A stretch of DNA of 64,000 nt, taken from contig NC_020171.2 in the NCBI RefSeq assembly GCF_000224145.3, positions 1,127,391 to 1,191,390 of the forward strand, given 5' to 3'. This stretch comes from Ciona intestinalis (taxonomy: Eukaryota > Chordata > Ascidiacea > Phlebobranchia > Cionidae). This document shows, piece after piece, positions 29,928 to 40,500 of the stretch (its first letter is position 1; the number at the start of each line of letters is the position of its first letter). A program made the translations under genes and the position numbers. The notes below the pieces were generated by a model. That model searched no databases. It saw only the letters and a list, made by a program, of their open reading frames with translations, and had not been told where the DNA came from.

Positions 29928-31404
29928 CAATATTTAGTAAAAAAAAACAAGTTTAATTTTTTATTTCTATTGCGAGTAAATATCTTACGCGACTTTATAA
30001 TTTATACAGACACACTTCTAAGAGAAGCGCGTCCTCAAGACTAAATCTATATAGCGTATATGTATAGGGCTATGGTACCGTGTTTAGGTGCAACGACAGT
30101 CAATTATGACACTTCCGTTTTCTACACCTCGTAAGAAAGTTTTGATAATTGTGTTTTGTTGTTGTTGTAATGTATATCTGAATACTTAAAAGACTCATAT
30201 GACACCATTAGGTTGAAGCAATTCCTTTCAAGATAAGCAAAACATGTCCAATTCTATCTTCCCAATTAACAAAGTGGTGATCAGTACATTGACCCTTGAA
30301 ACAGACCGCGTTAAACCAAATCAATATTTTCGATTATGTTCCCTCACCGTAAGCAGATTTCATTAATCTTGTCAAGAAATATTGAGAAAACCGCCACGTT
30401 TTTAGCCCTGTGGTAGCACAGATCGGAAAAGTTGCAGGAGCAAAAATACGGGGAGTAAAATGGCAAAACGACGGTCGTTAAATCACCCTTTAGTTAAAAC
30501 AAACGTACAAACTTTATTCGATAAAAGGCGTTATCGTTACACCCTAAATTACAGCCGTTTTAGTACACATACTCCAATTTTACCTTTTATGTAACACTCG
30601 ATGCGTATTTTTATTACATAACAGGTTTTTGCCTCGTTAAAACTAGTAAAAAAGGGCCGAAAACTAAATGGGTATTTCGTCCGTCAAAGCGGCACTAATG
30701 ATGATTTTTCCTTTTCATTGACGAGTTATGTCACTATTGGGCATACTTGCGTAAAACCCGCTACAGCAACGCATTGAAAACTCTCTAAATTATTTGCACA
30801 TTATGAATATTTTATGGCTTAGATTCAGGGTTACCCGAAAAACACATGAGTCGCCCGTGCTGTAAGCCCTAATCAATAGCTGTAGGGAATTTGAACAGCA
30901 GCAGTGTCTGCTTTAGACCAGAAAGAACCAGTTGAGCGGGTTGTCATAGAAAGATACGCATATGTTAGTGAATATATTTGACAGATAGTAAATGTTAATA
31001 AAAAAAACGATATTAAATCAAAGAAATAAGATGCAAAATCTGTATATAGACTTGTCAGCACAATAGGCTGATATAATTATAATAGTTATAGTGCCTATAT
31101 TGCAAAGCAAGTATAAGAGATCTTGTTGATATTATTCACAGTAGAAAAACAGCAAGCATGTTACCAATTTGAACCTGTTTAAATACTTTTTATTAAAAAC
31201 AAGGTATACAGCTACCATTTACCTAAAGATCTAAAAGTATTTCCAATTAGTAGCAAACAAAGAATTATAAATTATAATACCACTAACTCCTGTAAAATAA
31301 CTTTGCTAATTGTTAAATCACGATTAAGATATACGGGATATAGCATGTGCTAACGGTGTACACCTACCCTACCATTAATTATAATTGGCAGTACTGGTTT
31401 TATA
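29928..31404. other. intergenic region without recognised gene
   Basis: About 1.5 kb with no exon chain, RNA gene or known repeat that I can support, apart from short fragments resembling R1 (about 30090-30130). Confidence 0.45.
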
Positions 31405-31592
31405 CAGTGGTGGGGGAAGATGGGACACCTTTTTATTCTATTTTCTGGTCCCATTTGGTAGTAAACAAAGAACATTCAAAGAAATATGAAACCGCTCCAT
31501 TACGACCCATAGACCTTTGTTAATTGTTTAAAACAAGATCAGGATATTTGAATATTATGTGCCAAACGTGTCCGGTCTCCCCCACCCTACTA
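31405..31592. mobile_element. TIR MITE just upstream of the gene at 31622
   Basis: GTGGTGGGGGAAGATGGGAC at the left, CTCCCCCACCCTACTATA at the right, full interior. It ends 30 bases before the ATG of the next gene, so it may lie in its promoter or 5' UTR intron. Confidence 0.85.
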
Positions 31593-31621
31593 TAACACAT
31601 TTTTTGATTGACAGAATGTAG

Positions 31622-32973
31622 ATGTACACTTTCTGTGACTTGATCAAGTGTATTTTCCCATGTTGGGAACATCAGATGAATCGAATATGGGGCTTTATTA
31701 AACCGAAAAAGAGAAAGCCTGAAAAGGTACCTTTACTAAAAGAAGACAGGTCTGAGTACAAAGACGAAACATCACCGACAAAAGAAATTAGCCAAGTACA
31801 GCAAATTAAACTGGATATAAACAACCAGAAGGTCCGGTACAGACGGTCGGCTCATTCCGTTGGGAGTAACTGGGCGAATCAGATTAATCAAGTGGAAAAC
31901 AACGCCGGTAGAGGTTGTAAAATTAACCAAGCTTTGGAAATGGTGGAGAGAGACTTTGATTACATTCAGTCGCGAACAGCAGAGGCAAAGCAGAATCGAA
32001 CTTTAGATCCAAAGACACAATCTATAGATTTGAACCAGAACATCGAAAATAGTTGCCCAAAAAGGACCGTTTGTTCCAGTGCATTTTCCCAGACCTCAGC
32101 AGTGATGCAAGACTATAAAAACGCCAGTGTTGCCAGTCAAGAAACCACAAAAACGATTCCTATTGCTGAAAGAAACTTTTTAATAAACCAATGCACCGCC
32201 GCTTGCGATGACTCGGTCACGTCACGGCCTATGACGTCATCGGAAGATGACCTCACGTGGGACGCTTACGTTCCACCATTGCAACTACGCTGGTCGGATG
32301 TAGTTATAAAGCAAATTTTTGACGTTTTGGAAACCGATAACGAAGCTTATATTGGACATATAAGAAGACTGACGGCGAGACGAGATATGAATCCTATCAA
32401 CATATTACAAAAGCTGTGCTGGTAAGATACAAGGTATAGATTTATATTTAGTGTTTATATGAGATGAGGTCTTTTCTGTATTTATTTCTGTATATTAGTG
32501 TCTCTCTGGGCACAAATATACCGCAGAACACAAAATTCCCAAGGTTTTAGGATCATCTCATTAAGTTCGTATATGTTCCCCTGAGAGACAAACTAAATAA
32601 GCCAAACCCAATTACACGGGATTACGTTGTATTAGCCGTATTGAAAGTTACGTATATGCTCCTAAACAAGAAAAAAACATTGTAATACTGTGGGGTAAGA
32701 TGAATACCGTTAGCATATAATATCCCATATTTCTTAGTCGTGTTTTTAACAATTAACAACGATTTTTAGGAGTCGTGAGGATACGGTTTTATAATTCCGT
32801 AAATATTCTTTGTTTGCTATCAAATGGGACGATAGAAGAGAATACAAAAAGTACTATCTTACCCCAACCTACTATATTTTAGTTGTTAATTACTATAACG
32901 ATTTTTTACTAGGTTCGATGAAGAGACGAACACCGTTCAAGCGCTAGTGGGCGTGTTTGAGTACGATTTGTGA
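31622..32973 (+). CDS. unrecognised protein, 286 aa, 2 exons, Cys-rich and basic N-terminus
   Basis: Exons 31622-32421 and 32913-32973, joined within a TGG codon; 861 nt in frame. The ATG is preceded directly by an in-frame TAG and by an acceptor-like ACAG seven bases earlier. I do not recognise the family. Residues 1-40 combine clustered cysteines (CDLIKCIFPC) with a polybasic patch (KPKKRKPEK), a layout typical of palmitoylated, peripherally membrane-bound proteins; this is inference. The middle is hydrophilic, Gln/Asn/Ser-rich and probably disordered. The last ~75 residues (from WDAYVPPLQLRW to ALVGVFEYDL) look like a small folded module. Without the splice the first exon would read on to a stop after the Trp; the spliced form is favoured by a good GTAAGA donor. 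The intron holds a MITE. Confidence 0.7.
32683..32876. mobile_element. TIR MITE in the intron of the 286-aa gene
   Basis: Left ACTGTGGGGTAAGATG, right CTATCTTACCCCAACCTACT, interior in reverse orientation (TTTAACAATTAACAACGATT, GAGGATACGGTTTTATAATT). Confidence 0.8.
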
Positions 32974-34242
32974 CGTCATAATCCTATGGCATCATGTTTT
33001 AGTTTTTTTACTCAACAAAACTTAAGCGAAAGTCTAGTTATTTAAACGTGCCTGGTGATACTTAACTTTAAGTTCGTTTAATTTTTTTATACTAAAATAC
33101 AGCTAGGCGTAAAAGATACAAAGATTTTTTGCTTAGCTGTCTATAAATTTAAAAACCATTAATTTGTACCCTATTTATTCTCTCATGACATGGCCAAACA
33201 TTCGTTATACCACGGGTGTTCTGTTGTATACATCCTGTGCCCGCTTACAAGTTATCACATGTAAATGTAATGTAATTTTGTGGGTAATTTACATCCTTTT
33301 TTCCCTCAGTTTATTCTATCATGTTTACCTTTATCATTCGATTTTTACTTATGTTGCTCTCTCTTATGAGACATATATACCAATAAAATATACAAATAGG
33401 CCTGCTTACTTTTTTTCGAAAATACAGTCGAGTCTACAGACTTTGATAAAGGCAAAAGGCGCTTTGTAGCTTCGGGTATTTTTTCAATTTTGGTGATAAT
33501 TTAGACAACACATATTGAACTACTGGGTTGAAGCAATCGGCGTTAAGTGTCTTGCTCAAGGACACATACGCTCACAACGATAGCAGCGTCGAGTTGTTGC
33601 CAATCTATACCACGAGACCTCGATCACATGACGCGCGCGTGCCTATTATGACGTCACAAGAGTGAGAACCGCTGCAGTGGCGTCCCGTGACACAGATTAA
33701 ACAGTCGCAATTTAGAGTCGCAAGTGTTTCGTATAGCGCATGTACCTAGCTTTGATTACAGTCGACTTCTTTACTGTTATATTGCGTAACCAATACTTAT
33801 ATATGTGATGCATTTCGCTGTAAAGTATTTCACTTATGCCGGTAAAGTTGGCAGGAAGTTGTAGCGACAGGAAAGCTAATTTCAGATAGGTTGTAACAAA
33901 GACTTTCATTACAGTGTGGCAAGATTATAACGTGTTTTTAAGAAGAGAAATATACTACTAAAATGAGGTTGTTTACAGAATTTTGTTCAAAAATTTAGAC
34001 TTTTTACAATAAAATTTGATTGCGTAATTTCACAAGTTTCAGTTTAGGAATAAACCAGTTAATCATTTGAGTTTCGTACGTAAAGGTAAATATTATTCCT
34101 TTAAAAAAATCATTTTATGATAACACGCGTTGAACGGTTACATAACAGAACATATGTGTAATATTGATTTTTACATCGATGTTTTGCGTATTCACAGATT
34201 TTCATAATATATACTGTTTTATCTGACCTTAGACATATAAAA
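32974..34242. other. spacer between the 286-aa gene and the tetraspanin gene
   Basis: A possible polyadenylation signal AATAAA at 33382-33387 may end the 286-aa gene. The spacer also holds a forward R1 copy (33160-33290) and a SINE head on the minus strand (about 33525-33640, GGCAAGACAC-type core in reverse). No gene was seen in the rest. Confidence 0.45.
33525..33640 (-). mobile_element. SINE head, minus strand, degenerate
   Basis: Plus strand shows GGTTGAAGCAATCGGCGTTA, GTGTCTTGCTCAAGGACACA and GATAGCAGCGTCGAG, the reverse complement of the SINE core. The tRNA-like promoter part is eroded. Confidence 0.55.
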
Positions 34243-37194
34243 ATGGAAGACTGCGGGAAAAAATGCGCCAAGTATTTGCTGTTTGCGTTTAATATATTCG
34301 TATGGGTGAGTATTTATGTTTTGTATTGTTGTAACTTAGACGCAAATCTTCTTCGGGTTTATCTTGGTATATTACGGTGCGGTAAGATGGGCCACCTTTA
34401 GCACATAATATCTAAGTAACCTGATCCTGTTTTAAACAATTAACAACGGTCTATGCGAGTCGTGAGGATACTGCTTTATAATTCTTTAAATGTTCTTTGT
34501 TTACTACCAAGTGTGACGAGAAATTAAAATGAAAGTGTGTCCCATCTTCCCCCGCCCAACCATATGTTTATTCTCTTACTTTATTTTTAATCATGTAACA
34601 TAACTCTTGTCCCATACATAGTCACATTGCGCCACTGTTATAGTTAATAAATTACAGTCTGTAGAACAAACAAGTCATATTTCATATGTTGTGTTAAATG
34701 TCAATTTTATTAACAGATTGCCGGTGCATCGGTTCTAGGTATTGGTATTTACTTACGAGTTGGGGACAATATTCACCACATTGTGAGCATTGCTGATATA
34801 CAGATATATTATTCAGGTAACTTTATATAGGTAGTATAGACACCTTTAGCACATAATACCCAAATATCCTGATCGTTTTTTAAAAAATTAACAGCGGTCT
34901 ATGGGAGTCGTGAGGATACGGTTTTTAAATTTCTTGAATGAAAAGGTGTCCCACTCCCCGGCCCACACCTAGTTATATAATAATAACAGTATTACATTAA
35001 TACCATAGCATATATCAAGGTTTAATGCACATACATTAAAACGTAACGTTACTCGTATATAGCGTTACGTTACACCATATACAAAACCTATAATGCATCT
35101 ACAACGTACAATACACAATTACAGGATGCTATGTCCTCATTGGTGCTGGGAGCTTCATGTTTCTATTGGGATTCCTGGGCTGTTGTGGCGCAATGGCGGA
35201 AAATAAATGTCTGCTTATTTTGGTGAGTGGTTCGTATACCCGTGTTTATAGTACTGCGCGGTAAGATGGCTGCCGTGAGCACATAGTATCCTACATTTTC
35301 TAATGCCTTTACAAAGGTGTTTTAAAGTCGTAGTGGTAAGGTTAGGTATTTCTATAAATTCTTTGTTTACTACCAAAAAAGCTAATGAAACTGGCAAAAT
35401 ACACATTTTTATCTAACTTAATATCTTTACAAAGTCTTATCATTACTTTATATGATGGCTATAGTCTACTTTTATTTTTCCAATACACAAGCTAACCTAC
35501 TAATTCTTTCATACAGTATTCGATATTCCTTGGCATAATTTTCGTTCTCGAGCTCGGTATTGGAATCTGGGGAGCTGTCAATCAAACTTCGGTAAAAAAT
35601 TTTCATTTTTAAAACTGTAGCAACGTTATACAAAGACCATTATATGTATCAGTTTAAATAATTTTATTATTTCTGAAAACTTTAAAATAAACAAAAGTCT
35701 GCAAAATTTCACCTTGCCTATATACAACCCTTTTTATACTGCTAGCCATTTTATAAGTGAATAAGTCTTAATTGGGCGTATTTAATTAAACCACTTTATA
35801 CTCGTATTGTTTTCAGATCGAAAACGACATTCAAAAGGCGTTCAACCAAACGATTAACAACGGTAGTAACCCGAACGATTCGTTCGCGCAATCTGTTATT
35901 TCACTTGAAAGACAGGTTCGTAAAACAAATTCAACTTTTTTATTTGATTTACTATGTTTATGAAAACTGTGTTTGACGTTGCGGGCGTATATGTCCTTGG
36001 ACAAGACGCTAAACGGTCAGTCCTTTAGGATGACAAAACAAAAAAATTGCTAGAATACCTTTTCACATTTATGTTATTATACATTTTGCAATTTGCTGCC
36101 TAAAAACTAAACTCGCGTGACTTTCCGTAGGACCTCACATATATAAAACAGGAAGTTACACCTGTATTAATATATAACTCAAATAACCACTCCCCATACA
36201 GTTCAAATGCTGCGGTCTCGCCAACGGTTGTAGCGATTGGAAATCTAGTGAATCATACGGTTGCACTTGTGATGTGAATACGGCAGCGAACGGCACTTGC
36301 GTTCTTGCTTCGAGTCTAAAATGCACAAACGGAGATACTTCAGGAGGACAATATATTTACAAAGAGGTAGACACAAACTTTCTTTAACATGCTATTTATT
36401 TATCTCTTCGAAACGATAGCGAAGATCATAGTATTGTAACAACAGAGAGAAGGGAATCAACGGAAAGAAGAGATCATCGGTTAAAAAGCGTGGACCCAAA
36501 AGGGTCGTTTTCTATTACGCTAGACTTCTTTTAACGACCATATTACACGCTTGGATTTGTTGGGTATAACATATAACTCTGGTTTTAGGCAAGTTATAGT
36601 GTATTCTGTGCGTGTTTTGCGTGAGAATGCATTCATATAGTACAGTGTATGACAGTGAGCATGAGGTGTATGAATACACCTCGTATCTGATGTATAAGAA
36701 GGCGCTCATGTTAAAATTTACATTTGATCATGTGGTGTAGTAATGCAACATACTCAATTTGTAAAGCTATATTACCATGGTATTATTTATCTAATTACCT
36801 TACCGGTTCACTAATACTCATTACATCCACTCAGGCATGCTATCAATCTATCGTCGATTTTGTTAACAACAACTTATGGCTTATTGTTGGTATTGGATTC
36901 GGGATTGGTTTCGTCGAGGTAAGAGTAAAATACTTATACAAGAACTATACCAGACCATAGATATCATATAATAGTTGTATTGCCATTACATAACGCTGTG
37001 CGACTGCTGAGTGGTTATAGGCGCTCGCATTATATAACCGAAAGTATGAAACAGAACACCCGTGTTATAACGACTGTCATTGCTCCACCCCTAAACAAGT
37101 TACATTTATTTATCCATTTTAGTTGCTGGGGATCATCTTTGCTGTTATGGTAATCAAGCTAGCTTCAAAGAACAAATACGGCGAACTTGTTTAA
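34243..37194 (+). CDS. tetraspanin (251 aa, 8 exons)
   Basis: Exons: 34243-34305, 34717-34816, 35125-35222, 35517-35591, 35817-35915, 36202-36366, 36835-36918, 37123-37194 (756 nt, in frame). Four membrane segments: residues ~10-35, ~55-77, ~85-108 and ~212-245. The second loop has the tetraspanin signature, with GFLGCCGA between TM2 and TM3 and a CCG at residues 148-150 in a large extracellular loop with eight cysteines. Juxtamembrane cysteines (MEDCGKKC) fit palmitoylation. Tetraspanins organise membrane microdomains with integrins and other receptors at the plasma membrane or endosomes. The subfamily is not assigned. Three successive introns (1, 2 and 3) each carry a copy of the same MITE. 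The gene converges on the Tie-like gene, with stops 333 bases apart. Confidence 0.93.
34369..34562. mobile_element. TIR MITE, tetraspanin intron 1
   Basis: GCGGTAAGATGGGCCACCTT at the left, GTCCCATCTTCCCCCGCCC at the right; reverse-orientation interior (AACAATTAACAACGGTCTAT). Confidence 0.8.
34826..34972. mobile_element. TIR MITE, tetraspanin intron 2, internally shortened
   Basis: Same orientation as the intron-1 copy (AAAAATTAACAGCGGTCTAT, GTCGTGAGGATACGGTTTTT) but lacking the segment between GAATGAAAAGG and the interior. Confidence 0.75.
35248..35410. mobile_element. TIR MITE, tetraspanin intron 3, diverged
   Basis: TAGTACTGCGCGGTAAGATG at the left, then GTAAGGTTAGGTATTTCTAT and CTTTGTTTACTACCAAA in the same order and orientation as the two preceding copies. 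The right arm is eroded. Confidence 0.65.
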
Positions 37195-37407
37195 TCAAAA
37201 GTATGGACTTCCAACCGAATACACCGTATACGGTAGTCGCTGTTTCGAACTAAATTGAAAATTTGTAATTATTTCTATCTTTGGCGCGATTGTATTATCA
37301 GTGTTGTTTAGTGCTTCCATCTTTACTGATTGTTTTCAATTTCTTTTCTTATTTCGGACTGCAATACATTTTGTTTGCTATGATAGTCAGAGAATATTTC
37401 GCGATTA

Positions 37408-37413
37408 TTTATT
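37408..37413 (-). terminator. polyadenylation signal of the Tie-like gene
   Basis: AATAAA on the minus strand, about 115 bases after the TGA stop at 37527-37529. The 3' ends of this gene and the tetraspanin gene may therefore lie very close or overlap. Confidence 0.5.
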
Positions 37414-37526
37414 CAGTTTCAAACGACGATTACACAACATATAAGCATAACGTCTGGCATAAGTATTTTTTATGTTCGTCGGTTCCAAGACGCCATTTGA
37501 TTTAATGACGTCGTAGAATAATGACG

Positions 37527-40500
37527 TCACCACACCATTCTGCCTGGACCGAGGTGTTCCAGTCTCGTCTTGCTTTTTTGGTTCCAGTAATACCATCCGC
37601 CTATACCAGCGGCCACAACAACCAGAATACCGACTAATACACCAGCTACTACGACGAGGGACATACCGTTAGCTGGCAGATGGACACCTGTTGAAAAAGG
37701 GTGCTTTTCAAATATATATAACATAAAATTTTCAAATACAGTAACGAAGATCGAGTTTATTATAAAACAGCGAAGAGGAGGAAATTAGCAGCAAAACGAC
37801 CGTCGTTACAACTTATAGTTTGATAAAGGTTTAGCGAAAATAGAAACACTTAACCGGTAGTGATGTATAGAAAAACTGTTTTTGATAAAGACAAGACGTT
37901 ATGTTATCATCATTTGCTAAGTATAAATACTGCAGGGCAGGCGTACTCACTTGAATTATATTCAATTACAGTTGTGTAATTTAAGTGCAGGCCGTATTTC
38001 GATTGACATTTGCTGCATGTGCGTTTCTCACAATAGGTTTATGTCTATACTGCATTTATTACGCACTTGCACGCGTTAGTTACGAATTTATTGTTGGTTT
38101 AAAAACATGCAGTACTTGCATGCACCCAGTACGGGTTAAATATTACCTTTATTTCCCAACGCCAAAGTAACAGGCAATGTCTTGCCTATATTAGTCTCAG
38201 ATCCGATGGCTTGCTACGCTGTAGGACCTCACCCACGTAAAACACATACGTGACATTTTCTATCATTAAGAATTATATATTAACCCCATACTAATGAGAA
38301 TGAACATATTCGTAATAACTTTCTTACAATCGGATTGACTTTTTGAGCCCTCAGAGTTGGTTTTTGAACCTTGAACACACGGCGTGCAGAAATTTTGTCC
38401 TTCTTTATCTTGGTAGTGATGTTTAGGGCAAAGTTGACACGCCGTATATTCTTCGTGGAAGAACGTTCCAATTTTGCACAGAGCTGGAGAGGCGGATACA
38501 GTAATTATACACGGGTGTTAAGCAATTTTCCACGACAATTGGAAAAGTGGTTAGCGCGCATGCCTCTAGTCCAGAACTTAAACAAGTTCGATGCTGCTAC
38601 CAATGTGGGCGATTGCTCCAACACATTGGTCCTTTATGAGTTGGTTAATACGGCAGCCATATGTTACAGTAAAAGGTTTTGAATAATAAAAATACGCACA
38701 TATTTTTACCACTGTTAACGCATCAGCAGTGCTTATATTTTGAGGCTTAATTAGTAAGTTTAATATTACCATTTGACATGCATTAAGGTTATATTTACTT
38801 TCACAGTATCTTCCTTCGTAACCAGCATTGCACTTGCATTCATAGGTTCTAAGTTTATCCACGCATTCTCCATTGACGCACTTGTGCCCTTGGCAATCGT
38901 CGCTGTCTGCGTTTAAAACAAGAAACTAGTAAATCGACCTGTATAGGTAGATAATTCGTGTAGTTTAAATGATCATGTCAGTCATGGAGGTACTTTTCAG
39001 TTATATAGTCGAGTAAGGAACATGCCTTTGTAAGGTTATAGTTACAGAGGGGAAGAGCTTATACGTTTTGTGTCGTTTTATTAAATGAGAATGTATTTTA
39101 TTTATTCTTAAGTGGCGGAACAGCGGCAACCGCTATAGCACGGGTGTTCCGTTTCATTCACCTGTGTCCGCTTATACGAATTACCACGTATGTAACTTTG
39201 TGGTTGAAAATTTTTAATGCAAAAATTAATTACATAATAACTCGTACCGATTTCACATCTGTCACCTTCGTACCCACTATCACAGTGACAACGGAAACTT
39301 GCAGGGCCAGTGTCAGTGCATTCGCCACCGTTTAGACAAGGCTCTTCCAAACACTCGTCGTAATCTAAGGTATAAAAGATAGGAAAATTTATTTTTCACC
39401 ACTATTTTAGGCCTACGGTTTACAAAAACTGTTAAATAGACTTTGGATGGAAACGAATAAACAAAAGTTTGAATGATTGAATGTAACTTATTTATCTCTA
39501 CGTGGCGGAGCAACGACAGTCGTTAAAACACGGGGGTTCTGTTTCATACACCTCGCGCGCGCTTGCTAGTTACCGCGTAAAAAGGCATGCATCAAAACGA
39601 AATAAAATGAAATAAATTTACATGTTTTAAAGATAAAAAAATAGGTTACCAGTTTCGCAGTTAACGCCATCTGTCCCGTTAATGCATTTGCATTCATAAG
39701 CGAACACTTTATCATTGCAGGTACCACCGTGTTGGCATGGGTTGGACTCGCATTCGTCGATAGAGTCAACCTGAATAAAAGAACCGACTTTATGGGCAGC
39801 ATTCTATTATATATATATAGCCTTTCTAAGGTTCAATGTCTAATTAAAATGTTCCAGCGAGATTTATTCCACGTACCTGGCAACTGCTTCCAGTAAAAGG
39901 AGGTTTGCATCGACCTGATGCGCACTGTCCGTCTGTTCCATCGCATGGTTCGTCATTGAAGCAATTACATTGGTTTATACAGTTCTCCCCCCATGTTCCA
40001 GGCTCACAAGCTAAAAGAAATTAGCATTTTAAATTACAATTTGTGTAGGCCTACTAGCCTATGTGCATAACTCCAAATGACACCCACAAAATTACATACG
40101 TGGTAACTTGTAAGAAGACAGTAGGTATATGAATATAAACCCGTGTTATAACTACTTTCGTTCCCCGCCATACGAGGATAAGACAAACTTTAGTCCCCTA
40201 ACTTTAAAACCAAAAATTTCCTACCGTGTATCTGTTATAAGTGTTCCAATGACGTCATTTTACCGGGAAAATTGATTTCGCGCGAGTGCCACATTTTTAT
40301 GTTAAAAAATTTACAGCAGCGAAAAGAGCGTTTAATTGTTGACCCTTTCTTAAAAGATAATACTTTAGCAATACATTTTGTTCTGTATTTTGTACTGAGT
40401 ATAAATTCCTAAAATGGCTGACGCAAAAATCGAAACTACAACCGTAACAGAAGAAGCGAAAGAAATAAAAACTGCTGTCGTTGGTATGACGTTTTTAACT

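Noticed and set aside
29750-29956. ORF across the second tRNA-Asn gene
   Set aside because: Reads through the tRNA gene; no independent support.
31622-31760. Resemblance of the Cys-rich, basic start of the 286-aa protein to melanoregulin
   Set aside because: Only the composition is similar; length, the remainder of the sequence and the C-terminus do not match.
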